A stretch of DNA of 64,000 bases from SCGC-AG-212-J23 sp036406675 (lineage in GTDB: Bacteria; Pseudomonadota; Gammaproteobacteria; Burkholderiales; SG8-39), in the NCBI GenBank assembly GCA_036406675.1, contig DASXAO010000085.1, positions 55,117-119,116 of the forward strand, given 5' to 3'. Position 1 is the stretch's first letter. Each line of letters opens with the position of its first letter. This document shows, piece after piece, positions 14,608 through 23,749 of this stretch. The notes beneath the pieces are model-generated. The model ran no database searches and was not told the DNA's origin. It saw nothing but the letters and a program-made list of their open reading frames with translations. Both the position numbers and the translations under genes were made by a program.

Positions 14608-15576
14608 CTACTCGACCTTGATGCCGGCCGCCTTGATGACCGGCCACCACTTTTCGACCTCGCCCTTGTGGAACGCGGCGAGCCCTTCCGGCGTTTGCTG
14701 CTCGCGCGGAGCGACATCGAGCCCGAGGTCGGCGAAGCGCGCCTGCACCTTCGCGTCGGCGAGCGCATGCATCATCGCGCCGTTCAGCTTCGCCACGATC
14801 TCCTTCGGCGTCGCCCGCGGAGCGAAGAGAGCAAACCAGCCCGAGGCATAGAGGCCCGGAATGCCGCTCTCGCCGGAGGTTGGGATGTCCGGGATGACGC
14901 GCGAGCGCGCGGGCGACAGGTTGGCGAGGATCTTGACCGCGCCGGCGCGCGCCTGCGGCAGCGTGACCGCGGCCTGCACCACCATCAGGTCGACCTGGCC
15001 GCCGAGCATGGCCTGCATCGCCGGGCCCGCGCCGCGGTAGGGGATGAACTCGATCTTCGTGCCGGTCGACTGCTGCATCAGGATGCCGGTGACGCGCGCC
15101 GCCGCGTTCTGGTCGACGAAGGTTCCCTTGCCCGGGTTCGCCTTCATCCAGGCGACCAGCCCCTTCAGGTCGTCGGCCGGGAAGCCCTTGCGCGCCACGA
15201 GGAGCTGCGGGTTGAGCGAGAGCAGGCCGACCGGCGCGAAGTCCTTCTGCAGGTCGAAGCTGATCGGATAGATGATGGCGCCGACGTGCGTGTCCCACTG
15301 GCCGATGTCGATGGTGTAGCCGTCAGGGGCGGCGCGCGCCACCCGAGTGACCCCGATGCTGCCGCCGGCGCCGCCGACGTTCTCGATGATCACCGGCTGG
15401 CCGAGCGACGGGCGCATCGCCTCGCCGAGGATGCGCGCCGCAGTGTCGGTCGAGCCGCCGGGCGGGAACGGCACGATCAGGGTCACCGGCCGCGACGGGA
15501 ATGCTTGCGCCAGCGCGTGGCTCGCGAGCAGGGCAGCCGACGCGGCGAGCGCTGCCGCGGCGAAAATCCGGAGCAT
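14608..15576 (-). CDS. Tripartite tricarboxylate transporter receptor (TctC/Bug)
   Basis: A 322-aa periplasmic solute receptor. The signal peptide ends near HALAQAFPSRP; the Bug hallmarks follow: IVPFPPGGSTDTAAR, the GQPVIIENVGGAGG segment, and FADLGLDVAP/VIKAAGIKVE at the C-terminus. These proteins bind carboxylates such as citrate, terephthalate or glutarate. No TctA or TctB membrane subunits are encoded in this window, so it depends on permease subunits elsewhere or acts as a sensor. AGGAGGAG upstream makes the ATG start clear. It heads the leftward cupin-thioesterase group. Confidence 0.95.
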   Translation of the reverse strand: MLRIFAAAALAASAALLASHALAQAFPSRPVTLIVPFPPGGSTDTAARILGEAMRPSLGQPVIIENVGGAGGSIGVTRVARAAPDGYTIDIGQWDTHVGAIIYPISFDLQKDFAPVGLLSLNPQLLVARKGFPADDLKGLVAWMKANPGKGTFVDQNAAARVTGILMQQSTGTKIEFIPYRGAGPAMQAMLGGQVDLMVVQAAVTLPQARAGAVKILANLSPARSRVIPDIPTSGESGIPGLYASGWFALFAPRATPKEIVAKLNGAMMHALADAKVQARFADLGLDVAPREQQTPEGLAAFHKGEVEKWWPVIKAAGIKVE

Positions 15577-15613
15577 AGGTTTCTCCTCCTCGAGAAACCC
15601 GGAGTCTACGGCA

Positions 15614-16843
15614 TCAGTCGAGCTCGGCGGCGAAGCTGCGCGCCTCCAGGCCGAGCGGGGTCGAAACCGATTCGACGCTGAAGTAGATCCGGCCGATCTC
15701 GCGCCGGTCGGTCGTCTCCACCTCCACCATCCATTTCCCGGGCTGGTAGTTCGTCTTCACGCCGTAGCCGCGGAAACCCTCCTCGCGGCCGCCGACGATC
15801 TTGATCGGGATGGTGTCCTGCAGCGCCCAGCCGCGGCCCTTGGGCCCGCCTTCGTACCGGTACCAGCCCATCAGCACCTGGTCCGAGAAGCGCGACGGCG
15901 AGAAGATGCGGAAATAGACGTGCACCTTGTCGCCGTCCTGCGCGCGGAAGCGCTGGTCGCCGTTGTGCCAGATGCGCCAAAACGGCCGCTCGTGGGTCAG
16001 GCGGTAGCCTTCGTCGGTGCGCTCGACGCCGTGGTAGACCCCCATGAACGGAATCGACAGCGGCACCGGCGGGATGATGCGGAGGAGGTAGAAGGTCAGG
16101 AAGAAGACCAGCACGCAGCCGAGCGGAACGAGGATCCTGGCTTTCCTTTCCCGCGCCGCCAGGAACGCCACCGCCGCGAGCGGCACGCAGCCCAGCGCCA
16201 TCGAGAGCAGGAACACGGCGAGCCCCGTCTGCCCGATCAGCACCGGCACCACGTACGCGAAGAACGCGAGGTAGCACAGCCCCAGCAGGGCGAACTTGAA
16301 CGGCAACCCGAGCGCCTTGAAGCGCGCCGACTCGTTCGCCACCAGCAGCGCCACCAGCACGCCCATGAAGCCGAACGACACGAGGAGCGACGAGCTCTTG
16401 AAGAAGAACAGCGTGTAGGCGCTGAGCAACGCTCCCAGCAGGAAGTGGATCGCCGGGTTGCGGTATTCGAGGTACCGGCGCCGCAGCCGCGAGCCCCCCG
16501 CGGCAGGCGCTGCGGCCGGACTTGTCGCGAATGCGGCGACGGGCGCTGCGTCAGGTTGCGCCACCGCTGCTGCGGCCGGCGCGGCGGCGGCGGGCGCTTC
16601 GGCGCGCAGCATCTGCACCAGGATCAGCGAAATGACGAAAAGATAAATCGCCTGCTGGCCGATGGTGAACCACGAGTCGATCCGGCCGAGCGTGAGGATG
16701 TCGAACAGGAATCCGGCGATGAAGAACGTCACCGAAAGGCGGTGCTCGTTGCGGGCGGCGTAGAGCCGCAGCCGCTTGAACGTGCTCGTCGAAACGCCGG
16801 GAGGATCGGCCGGCGCGGTGGCTGCAGGTTCCAGGAGGCTCAC
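15614..16843 (-). CDS. DUF2914 membrane protein
   Basis: A 409-aa protein with about eight membrane helices in residues 30-290, an Ala-rich linker near 85-120, and a C-terminal DUF2914 domain (about 310-405) with HNGDQRFRAQDGDKVHVYFR, SDQVLMGWYRYEGG and GKWMVEVETTDRREIGRIYF. DUF2914 domains are predicted to sit outside the cytoplasm; the function is not known. A GTG start at 16843 follows AAGGGATG. It is divergent from the beta-propeller gene and lies 37 bases before a TctC gene. Confidence 0.92.
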   Translation of the reverse strand: MSLLEPAATAPADPPGVSTSTFKRLRLYAARNEHRLSVTFFIAGFLFDILTLGRIDSWFTIGQQAIYLFVISLILVQMLRAEAPAAAAPAAAAVAQPDAAPVAAFATSPAAAPAAGGSRLRRRYLEYRNPAIHFLLGALLSAYTLFFFKSSSLLVSFGFMGVLVALLVANESARFKALGLPFKFALLGLCYLAFFAYVVPVLIGQTGLAVFLLSMALGCVPLAAVAFLAARERKARILVPLGCVLVFFLTFYLLRIIPPVPLSIPFMGVYHGVERTDEGYRLTHERPFWRIWHNGDQRFRAQDGDKVHVYFRIFSPSRFSDQVLMGWYRYEGGPKGRGWALQDTIPIKIVGGREEGFRGYGVKTNYQPGKWMVEVETTDRREIGRIYFSVESVSTPLGLEARSFAAELD

Positions 16844-16921
16844 CGCATCCCTTCTTGTTTCCGTGCGATGAACCGGACTCTACCCCCGGACTGGAATTCG
16901 CAGCGCACAACAAACGCACGG

Positions 16922-16951
16922 TTGACGCCTCGCAGCGCGCGCGCCTAGCAT
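16922..16951 (+). promoter_or_regulatory. Likely sigma-70 promoter of the beta-propeller gene
   Basis: TTGACG at 16922-16927 and TAGCAT at 16946-16951 are separated by 18 bases and lie 25 bases before the ATG at 16977, with the ribosome site AGGAGGA between. It is the best promoter-like pair in the window. Confidence 0.42.
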
Positions 16952-16976
16952 CTGCCAAAACCTAGGAGGAGGATAA

Positions 16977-18419
16977 ATGAAGCTCCGCACTACGCTGCTG
17001 TGCAGCGCCCTGCTCGCCTGCTTCGCCCACGAAGCGTTCAGCGACAACGATACCTGGATTCTCGCTACCGGCCGACGCGACCCGCGCATGTACGCGATCG
17101 ATCTCGAAAAAGCGCTGCGGCCCGAGAACAACAACACGCCGAACGCGATCGTCAGCCGCTCCAAGGTGGCGCTCGACCGCCTCGATGGCAAGCTCCTCGG
17201 CGACTCGGCGAACGTCGTGATCAGCGAGGACCGCAAGAGCGCCTACGTCGTCAACCACCACGGCGCGATCGAGAACGACGAGTTCAATCCGCAGCACGGC
17301 GGGCGCGGCAACATCGCCGTGATGAACATCAAGAAGATGATCGACCGCCGCAACGACAACACCGCCGCGGCGCTCGAGCGCCACATCGACAGCGGCCATT
17401 TCGGCTCGGTCGGCCTGATCCTGCTGAAGGACCTCTTCATCATCGGCAATGCCGAGAGCCACCTCACCGAGGACGGCGGCAACCGCATCACCTTCGTCGA
17501 CCGCAAGACCGGCAGCCTGCGCCACAGCGTCGAGCTCGCGCTCGGCGCCGGCACGCCGCAGTTTCCCTGCCCGCAGTATCCGGTCCCGTTCGTTTCGCCG
17601 GGCGGCCCGCCGACTTTCCCGGCACCGAGCGCGCCGTTCGTGCATCCGAGCGGGGCCTTGTCGCCGGTTCCGCTGCTCTCTCCCCACCCCGCGTGGGGCT
17701 GCTTCCCCGACACCAACGGCCTTGCCCTTGGACGCGCCCGCAGCGGCAAGACGTACGTCTTCGCCGCGAACGGCGGCACCGACGACGTTTCGGTGATCGA
17801 CCTCGACTCGGCGCTCGACGGCAACAAGACCGCGGAGATCGCCCGCATCCCCACTCAGATCGGCCCGTGGGGCATCGCGTCGAGCCCGGACGGCCGCTAC
17901 ATCGTCGCGGCGAACCGCGAAAGCCAGCGCGTGGCGTTCGAAGGCAACACTGTTTCCATCATCGACGTGGAAAACCCGACAGTCGAAGCCGCACGGGTTC
18001 TCGTGGGCACAGCCGATCCAAGCGTGCAGACGCGGCCGTTCATTCCGTCGTTCACAGCCGACGGCAGACAAATCGTGGTGCCCAACTTCCGAGCGAACAA
18101 CGTCTCCATCGTCGATCTCCACGCCGCGCTCGCCAACCCGGCCACGGGCGTCGTGGCGACGATTCCACTCGTGCGCCCGGCGGATCCGGACGGCGTAGTA
18201 CGGGCGGCGCGCCCGAAGGGCTCGGCGGTCACCGCCGACGGTCGGTATGCGGTCATCTCAGGCGGCGCCAGAACGACGCCCAACACGGTGGCGAGCGGTA
18301 CGGTCTGGGTGATCGACCTGCGCAAGCGCGCGGTCGTCGCCACGGTGACGGGCGTAGGCAACGACCCTTATGGGCTCGCGGTCGTCGACCTGCACGGCCG
18401 CGACCGCGACGACGACTGA
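16977..18419 (+). CDS. Secreted YncE-like beta-propeller protein
   Basis: A 480-aa exported protein: signal peptide in residues 1-22 (LLCSALLACFAHEAFS), then propeller blades with the typical 'D-G-R-Y-x-V' and 'V-x-x-V-D' turns (VVISEDRKSAYVVNHHG, IASSPDGRYIVAANRE, AVTADGRYAVISGGA). Repeated Asn/Asp-rich loops suggest cation binding. YVTN/YncE proteins are periplasmic and of mixed function. A very good ribosome site (AGGAGGA) and promoter precede it. The region near 17566-17700 is Pro/Phe-rich (FPCPQYPVPFVSPGGPP), an insertion between blades. Confidence 0.88.
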   Translation: MKLRTTLLCSALLACFAHEAFSDNDTWILATGRRDPRMYAIDLEKALRPENNNTPNAIVSRSKVALDRLDGKLLGDSANVVISEDRKSAYVVNHHGAIENDEFNPQHGGRGNIAVMNIKKMIDRRNDNTAAALERHIDSGHFGSVGLILLKDLFIIGNAESHLTEDGGNRITFVDRKTGSLRHSVELALGAGTPQFPCPQYPVPFVSPGGPPTFPAPSAPFVHPSGALSPVPLLSPHPAWGCFPDTNGLALGRARSGKTYVFAANGGTDDVSVIDLDSALDGNKTAEIARIPTQIGPWGIASSPDGRYIVAANRESQRVAFEGNTVSIIDVENPTVEAARVLVGTADPSVQTRPFIPSFTADGRQIVVPNFRANNVSIVDLHAALANPATGVVATIPLVRPADPDGVVRAARPKGSAVTADGRYAVISGGARTTPNTVASGTVWVIDLRKRAVVATVTGVGNDPYGLAVVDLHGRDRDDD

Positions 18420-18426
18420 CGCTCTA

Positions 18427-19056
18427 TCAGTGACGGCCTGAGTGGTCCGGGCGCTCGACGCGCTCTGGCCGCTCCGCCCTTTCCACGCGCTCGGGCCGCT
18501 CGGCGCGCTCGTTTCGCTCGACCCGTGCGACGCGCTCGGGACGGTCCTCGCGGCGCTCCACGCGCTCGAGACGGTCCTCGCGGCGATCGGCGCGGTCTTC
18601 CATGCGGTCCTCTCGACGATCCTCGCGGCGGTCTTCCCGCCGGTCCTCGCGGCGGTCGGCGCGCAGCTCGTTCTGAGCGCGCAACTCGATCCTCAGGCGA
18701 TTGTCGTCCTGGCGCAGCCGCACCCGCTCGAGGTTGAGCTGGCCCGCGAGTTGTTCGACGGCCTGCGCGATCTGCTGGCGCTCCTGCGCCTTCAGGCCCC
18801 GCTCGCGGATGCGCACTTCGCGCACATCCTGATTGAACAGCGCCTGGATCTCGGCGACGAGCTTCTGGAGGTCGATCGCACCGGCGGCATCGCGCGGCAC
18901 ATCGAGCCGGACTTCTTCACGTTGGTCTTCGCGGCGGTCTTCACGCCTGTCTTCCTGGCGTACGTCTGATTGTGCGAGCGCCCGGATCGGCAGCGTCAAA
19001 GGCGCGAACAGTCCGACGGACGCAATAGCGGATGCGATAAGGCGTTTGCTCTGCAT
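18427..19056 (-). CDS. Exported Arg-Glu-Asp repeat protein
   Basis: A 209-aa protein with a signal peptide (LIASAIASVGLFAPLTLPIRALAQ is too long to be fully cleaved without check; the likely cut is after ALA). The mature protein is built of charged low-complexity tracts: DRREDRREDQREE at the N-terminus and runs of RRED and ERPERVERAE units at the C-terminus. Between them lies a globular-looking helix-rich segment (IDLQKLVAEIQALFNQDVRE, ERQQIAQAVEQLAGQ). It should form long charged helices in the periplasm. AAGGAA before the ATG at 19056 fixes the start; the frame open to 19134 is not used. Confidence 0.85.
   Translation of the reverse strand: MQSKRLIASAIASVGLFAPLTLPIRALAQSDVRQEDRREDRREDQREEVRLDVPRDAAGAIDLQKLVAEIQALFNQDVREVRIRERGLKAQERQQIAQAVEQLAGQLNLERVRLRQDDNRLRIELRAQNELRADRREDRREDRREDRREDRMEDRADRREDRLERVERREDRPERVARVERNERAERPERVERAERPERVERPDHSGRH
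18445..18663 (-). repeat. 12-base periodic coding repeat (Arg-Arg-Glu-Asp units)
   Basis: Within the 18427 gene, units of the type CGGTCCTCGCGG recur every 12 bases, giving tandem Arg-Glu-Asp and Glu-Arg-Pro-Glu tetrads. Such an array can change length by slippage, so copy number may vary between strains. Confidence 0.5.
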
Positions 19057-19264
19057 TTGGATTCCTTTCCAGGGAGGTTGAACCCGGGCGTGTTGTGGCT
19101 CTGCCCGAGTCCGCTCCACGAATGCAAGGGCCATGCCTTATCCGAATGTCTCCTAGCGTCTTAGACCAACACGCGAAGCAGCCGTGGTCTTTAGAGAGCC
19201 ACGGGTCTGCAATTGATAGGAATATTTCCGCGAGCGCGCCTGTGGGGCGTGCTGTGCGGACGCT

Positions 19265-20296
19265 CTAGGCGACCGCTTCCTCGCGATAGAAGCCGAGCGC
19301 CTCGATCACGGGACGGTCGCTGATCGAGAACAGGATCGCGTCCTCGCCGCCGGTGTTCTCGTGCGCGTGCTGCGCCCAGCTCGGCAGCGCGACGATGTCG
19401 CCCTTGGACCAGTCGAAGCGCTTGCCGTCGATGACGCTCGCGCCTTCGCCCCGCACCACGTGGAACACCGAGCTGCCGGTGACACGGCGGGCTTTCAGCT
19501 TCTCGCCCTTGCGCACGAGCTGGATGCGGCAGGAGATCGTCGGCGTGACCGGCCCTCCGGTCTGCGGGTTGCTGTACTCGAGCGCGATGCCTTCGTACGC
19601 CGAGCCTTCGGTGGAGCGCAGCGCCTCGAGCGCTTCCAGAGTCTGATCGAACGAATAGAGCATCAGCGGCGAGGACCGCGGGCGCTCCTTCACCCAGGTC
19701 GGCGCGAGGTGCCCGTGCCCGTAGAGCGCCTTGGAGCCGTTCACCGGCTTGCCGTGGTCGGCCTTCAGGTTCTGGTGCATCTGGAAGAAGATGCAATCGA
19801 GCGCCTTGGTGAGCGGCACGTCGAGGCCGTCCATCCACACCACGGTCTCGTCGGTCTCGTTGCCGTGGTCGTGCCACAGCCAGCTCGGCGTGAGGACGAG
19901 GTCGCCCTCGCGCATCACGACTTTCTCGCCTTCGACGGCGGTGTAGGCGCCGTTCCCGGACATGATGAAGCGGATCGCCGCCGGCGAATGGCGATGCGCG
20001 CGCGCGATCTCGCCGGGGAGCAGCACCTGCACCGCTGCGATCAGGGTATTCGTCGTCGCCCATTGGCCGTTCAGCCCCGGGTTGAAGAGCTGCATCGCGC
20101 GGCGCTCGTCGCCGACCGGGACCGCGGTCGCCGACTGCTTCACCACCTCCTCGAGCACCGACCACTTCCACTGGTGCGCCACGGCCTGCGGCCGCGGGTG
20201 CGGCGTCATCTGGCTCGCGATTTCCCACAGCCCCCACATGTGGTTGCGGTGGATGAGCTGGTGGAATGCATCCTCGGTCTTGATGGGCGCGTTCAT
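19265..20296 (-). CDS. Gentisate 1,2-dioxygenase-like bicupin
   Basis: A 343-aa ring-cleaving dioxygenase of the gentisate/1-hydroxy-2-naphthoate/salicylate group, two cupin domains. The Fe(II) ligands are expected at His101 and His103 (ARAHRHSPAAIRF) and the His in WLWHDHGNETDE near 142-144. The second cupin (about 240-330) has VFHVVRGEGASVIDG and LPSWAQHAHENTG. It opens gentisate to maleylpyruvate if the substrate guess is right. It is the third gene of an ATGA-coupled operon behind an ABC-F ATPase and a membrane protein; no gentisate transporter adjoins it. Confidence 0.9.
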   Translation of the reverse strand: MNAPIKTEDAFHQLIHRNHMWGLWEIASQMTPHPRPQAVAHQWKWSVLEEVVKQSATAVPVGDERRAMQLFNPGLNGQWATTNTLIAAVQVLLPGEIARAHRHSPAAIRFIMSGNGAYTAVEGEKVVMREGDLVLTPSWLWHDHGNETDETVVWMDGLDVPLTKALDCIFFQMHQNLKADHGKPVNGSKALYGHGHLAPTWVKERPRSSPLMLYSFDQTLEALEALRSTEGSAYEGIALEYSNPQTGGPVTPTISCRIQLVRKGEKLKARRVTGSSVFHVVRGEGASVIDGKRFDWSKGDIVALPSWAQHAHENTGGEDAILFSISDRPVIEALGFYREEAVA

Positions 20297-20796
20297 GACG
20301 GTCCCTGCGATTGGTTGACGGCCTTGATTTTAGCCCAGAGGGGATCGAGTAGCTCGAGCATGCGCAGCGCCTCGCGATCGCCGCGCGATCCTGCAACGCG
20401 CAGCGCGAAGTGCGGCGCCAGGCGCTTGGTCAGCCAGCCGACAAGAAACAGGTTCGCGCCGATGAGCGCCGCCTGGGCGAACGCCTGCCTGAAGGTGAGC
20501 CAGATTGCGAGCACCATCCCGGCGAGCCCGATCGCGGCAAGCGCCGAGCCGGCGTGCGCGGCGAGCGCCGGGAAGGTGAAGTAGAAGCGGTAGCGCTCGA
20601 TGAAGCGCGCTTCCTCCGCGCTGAACGCATACGGCGCCTCGCCCACCGGCACCGGCCCCCGCTCCACCGCACGGATCCGCCCGATCAGCCACACCTCGAA
20701 GGCCAGTATCACCGCGACGAAGACCCAGGACGCCGGCTCGGGCTTGAGCGCTGCCCAGCCGGCGAGAACGAGAATCAGCACCGCGGCGTACTTCAT
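20293..20796 (-). CDS. Hypothetical membrane protein, 167 aa
   Basis: A protein with about four hydrophobic segments: MKYAAVLILVLAGWAAL, SWVFVAVILAFEVWLIGRI, ALAAIGLAGMVLAIWLTF and AALIGANLFLVGWLTKRL, separated by a soluble loop with FSAEEARFIERYRFYF. No family is recognised. It overlaps the ABC-F stop by four bases on one side and the dioxygenase start by four bases on the other, so all three are translated from one message. Its function is unknown. Confidence 0.8.
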   Translation of the reverse strand: MKYAAVLILVLAGWAALKPEPASWVFVAVILAFEVWLIGRIRAVERGPVPVGEAPYAFSAEEARFIERYRFYFTFPALAAHAGSALAAIGLAGMVLAIWLTFRQAFAQAALIGANLFLVGWLTKRLAPHFALRVAGSRGDREALRMLELLDPLWAKIKAVNQSQGPS

Positions 20797-22649
20797 GATC
20801 TTGCGGCGGATTCGAGCTCGGCCTGCTTCTCGAGCCACTCGGCTTCGAGGCTCTCGAGCTCCTTGCCCACGTAGGCCTGGTCGAGAAGCAGCGTCTTCAG
20901 GTCGTCCTTGTGCTCCTCGGCGTAGAGCGCAGGATCGGCGAGGCGCGCTTCGATGTCGGCTTTCCGCGCAGTCAGCCGCGCCACCAGCTCCTCGAGCCGC
21001 TTGATGCGGGCTTCGAGCGGCTTGCGCGAGACAGGCTTTTCCTTCGCGGGTCTGGGTTTCGGGGGTGGAGCAGGCTTGGCCTCGCGGTTCAGGAGGGACG
21101 CGCGATAGTCGTCCAGATCGCCGTCGAAGGGCTTCACTGCGCCGTCGGCGACGATCAGGAGCTGCTCGGTGGTCGCGCGCAGCAGGTGCCGGTCGTGCGA
21201 CACCAGCACCAGCGTGCCCTCGAACTGGGCCAGCGCCACGGTGAGCGCCTCGCGCGTCTCGAGGTCGAGGTGGTTGGTGGGCTCGTCGAGGAGCAGGAGG
21301 TTGGGCCGCTGCCACACGATGAGCGCCAGCGCGAGGCGGGCTTTCTCGCCGCCGGAGAATTGCTCGATCGCGCTCGTCGCCATGTCGCCGGGAAAATTGA
21401 AGCCGCCGAGGTAATCGCGCAGCTCCTGCTCCCGGACGTCGGACGAAATCCGGGCCAGGTGCCACAGCGGCGACTGGTCGTCGCGCAGCATTTCCACCTG
21501 GTGCTGCGCGAAATAGCCGATCGCGAGGCCCTTGTTCACGATCATCTGCCCGGCGAGCGGCGCGAGGACGCCCGCAACGGTCTTGATGAAGGTGGACTTG
21601 CCGGCGCCGTTGACCCCGAGCAGCCCGATGCGCTGCTCCGATTGCAGCGACAGGGTGATGGCGCCCAGCACCGCCTTTTCGCCGTAGCCCGCGGTGACCT
21701 CCTCGAGCACCAGCAGCGGGTTGGGCGCGCGCAGCGGCTCGCGGAACTCGAACGAGAACGGCGCGGCGACGTGCAGCGGCGCGAGGTCCTCCATCTTCTC
21801 CAGCATCTTCATGCGGCTTTGCGCCTGGCGCGCCTTCGTCGCCTTGGCGCGGAAGCGGTCGATGAACGACTGCAGGTGGGCGCGCTCGCGCTGCTGCTTC
21901 TCGTACTGGCTCTGCGCGAGCACCAGGTTCTGCGCGCGCTGCGCCTCGAATGCCGAATAGTTGCCGGTGTAGCGCCGCAGCCTCCTCTGGTCGATGTGCA
22001 CCACGGCGCTGACCACCGCGTCGAGGAAGTCGCGGTCATGCGAAACCACGATCAGCGTGCCCGGGTAGCGCTTGAGCCACTCCTCGAACCAGATGATGGC
22101 GTCGAGATCGAGGTGGTTGGTCGGCTCGTCGAGGAGCAGCAGGTCCGACGGGCGCATCAGCGCCTGGGCGAGATTGAGCCGCATGCGCCAGCCGCCCGAG
22201 AAGCTGGAGACCGACTCGCCAAGCTCGCCCTCCTTGAACCCAAGCCCTGTCAACAGAGTAGCCGCGCGCGACTGGGCAGTGTACGCGTCGGCGTCTGCGA
22301 GGGCGGCGTGCAGCTCGCCCATCAGCACGCCGTCATGCTTTTCCTCGGCCGAGGCGAGCCGAGCCTGCAGGTCCCGGAGCACGGTGTCGCCGTCGATTGC
22401 GTAATCCAAGGCGGTCCGGTCGAGCGCCGGGGTTTCCTGCGCCACGTGGGCAACGCGCCAGTGCGCCGGGAAATCGACCTCGCCGCGGTCGGTATGCAGC
22501 TCGCCGCGCAGCAGCGCGAACAGGCTCGACTTGCCCGAGCCGTTCGCGCCGATCAGGCCGATGCGCTCGCCGGGATGGATGGAAGCGTCCGCGGCTTCGA
22601 GGAGCGGCTTCGCGCCCCGGCGCAGCGATACGTTCGAAAAGCGGATCAC
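20793..22649 (-). CDS. ABC-F family ATPase (YheS/Uup type)
   Basis: A 618-aa soluble protein with two ABC domains. Walker A: GANGSGKSS near residue 37 and GVNGAGKST near 345; signature: SSFSGGWRMRLNLAQ and EQFSGGEKARLALA; Walker B/DEPTNHLDLD twice. The ABC-F linker between the domains is rich in Arg/Gln (YEKQQRERAHLQSF). The C-terminal coiled coil follows a Pro/Lys linker (APPPKPRPAKEKP). ABC-F proteins act on ribosomes or DNA, not in transport. The GTG start is at 22649; the operon then continues to a membrane protein and a dioxygenase. Confidence 0.95.
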   Translation of the reverse strand: MIRFSNVSLRRGAKPLLEAADASIHPGERIGLIGANGSGKSSLFALLRGELHTDRGEVDFPAHWRVAHVAQETPALDRTALDYAIDGDTVLRDLQARLASAEEKHDGVLMGELHAALADADAYTAQSRAATLLTGLGFKEGELGESVSSFSGGWRMRLNLAQALMRPSDLLLLDEPTNHLDLDAIIWFEEWLKRYPGTLIVVSHDRDFLDAVVSAVVHIDQRRLRRYTGNYSAFEAQRAQNLVLAQSQYEKQQRERAHLQSFIDRFRAKATKARQAQSRMKMLEKMEDLAPLHVAAPFSFEFREPLRAPNPLLVLEEVTAGYGEKAVLGAITLSLQSEQRIGLLGVNGAGKSTFIKTVAGVLAPLAGQMIVNKGLAIGYFAQHQVEMLRDDQSPLWHLARISSDVREQELRDYLGGFNFPGDMATSAIEQFSGGEKARLALALIVWQRPNLLLLDEPTNHLDLETREALTVALAQFEGTLVLVSHDRHLLRATTEQLLIVADGAVKPFDGDLDDYRASLLNREAKPAPPPKPRPAKEKPVSRKPLEARIKRLEELVARLTARKADIEARLADPALYAEEHKDDLKTLLLDQAYVGKELESLEAEWLEKQAELESAARS

Positions 22650-22690
22650 GGAACGGAAAAAGCCGCGATTTTACAAGGTACGATTCCCGG

Positions 22691-23749
22691 ATGGACCGCC
22701 TGCGCGCCGATGCGCTCACCGCATTCACCGAAAAAGCCTTCCGCCAGGTCGGCGTGCCCGCCGAGGATGCGAAGATCATCGCCGCGCTCATGACCGAGGC
22801 CGACCTGCAAGGCTCGGACGGGCACGGCATCTTCCGCCTGCCGCAGTACATCCGCCGCTTCCAGGCGGGCGGCGCCAACCTGACGCCGAAGATCCGCGTC
22901 GAGCGCGAGCGCGCGGCGATGGCGCTGGTGAACGGCGACAACGGCATGGGCCACCTCGCGATGACCTACGCGGCGAATCTCGCGATCGAAAAGGCGCGCG
23001 CCGCCGGCTCGGCCTGGGTCGGGGTGCGCTGGAGCAACCACGCCGGGCCGGCTTCGCTCTACGCCAGGATGCCGCTGCGCGAGGGCATGATCGGCATGTA
23101 CTTCGCCGTCGGCAACGCGAACCATCTGCCGCCGTGGGGCGGCGTGGAGATGCTGCTCTCCACCAACCCGGTCGCGATGGCGATTCCCGCCGGCGAGGAA
23201 CCGCCGATCGTGCTCGACATGGCGACCACCGCGGCGGCGTTCGGGAAGGTGAAAATGAAGGCGCAGCGAGGGGAGACGATGCCCGAGGGCTGGATGGTGG
23301 AGCGCGACGGCCGCCCGCTCACCGACCCGAAGCGCATGAACGAGGGCTTTCTCCTTCCGTTGGGCGGACGCGAGGCCGGCTACAAGGGCTACGGCATGGC
23401 GCTCGTCTTCGGCCTCCTCGCCGGCACGTTGAACAACGCCGCGATGGGCCGGGACGTGGTCGACTTCAACGCGGACGACGCCACGCCCACCAACACCGGC
23501 CAGGCGATCCTCGCCATCGACGTCTCCGCTTTCGATGATGTAGACAAGTTCAAGGAAAGAGTGGACGAGCTCGCCCGCGACATCCGCGGCTCCGAGCGCA
23601 TGAAGGGCTACGAGCGCATCTTCCTTCCCGGCGAGCAGAGCCACGAGCGGCGCGAGGAGCGCTCGCGCCTCGGCGTGCCGCTCCCGCCGGCGCTCCTTTC
23701 CACCCTGAACCAGCTCGGCGAGAAGCTGGGCATCGGCAGGCTCGCATGA
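22691..23749 (+). CDS. Ldh-family (malate/lactate type 2) oxidoreductase
   Basis: A 352-aa NAD(P)-dependent 2-hydroxyacid dehydrogenase of the Ldh family, unrelated to classical LDH. The N-terminal helical part has LMTEADLQGSDGHGIFRLPQY; the catalytic His is expected in SDGHG. The cofactor-binding region has IVLDMATTAAAFGK, and GGREAGYKGYGMALVF follows. It should reduce or oxidise a 2-oxo/2-hydroxy acid. It overlaps the amidohydrolase start by four bases (ATGA), so they probably act in one pathway. Its start is 41 bases from the ABC-F start on the other strand, a tight divergent promoter. Confidence 0.93.
   Translation: MDRLRADALTAFTEKAFRQVGVPAEDAKIIAALMTEADLQGSDGHGIFRLPQYIRRFQAGGANLTPKIRVERERAAMALVNGDNGMGHLAMTYAANLAIEKARAAGSAWVGVRWSNHAGPASLYARMPLREGMIGMYFAVGNANHLPPWGGVEMLLSTNPVAMAIPAGEEPPIVLDMATTAAAFGKVKMKAQRGETMPEGWMVERDGRPLTDPKRMNEGFLLPLGGREAGYKGYGMALVFGLLAGTLNNAAMGRDVVDFNADDATPTNTGQAILAIDVSAFDDVDKFKERVDELARDIRGSERMKGYERIFLPGEQSHERREERSRLGVPLPPALLSTLNQLGEKLGIGRLA

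Noticed and set aside
18445..18663. CRISPR-like tandem repeat
   Set aside because: The 12-base unit is coding and has no spacers.
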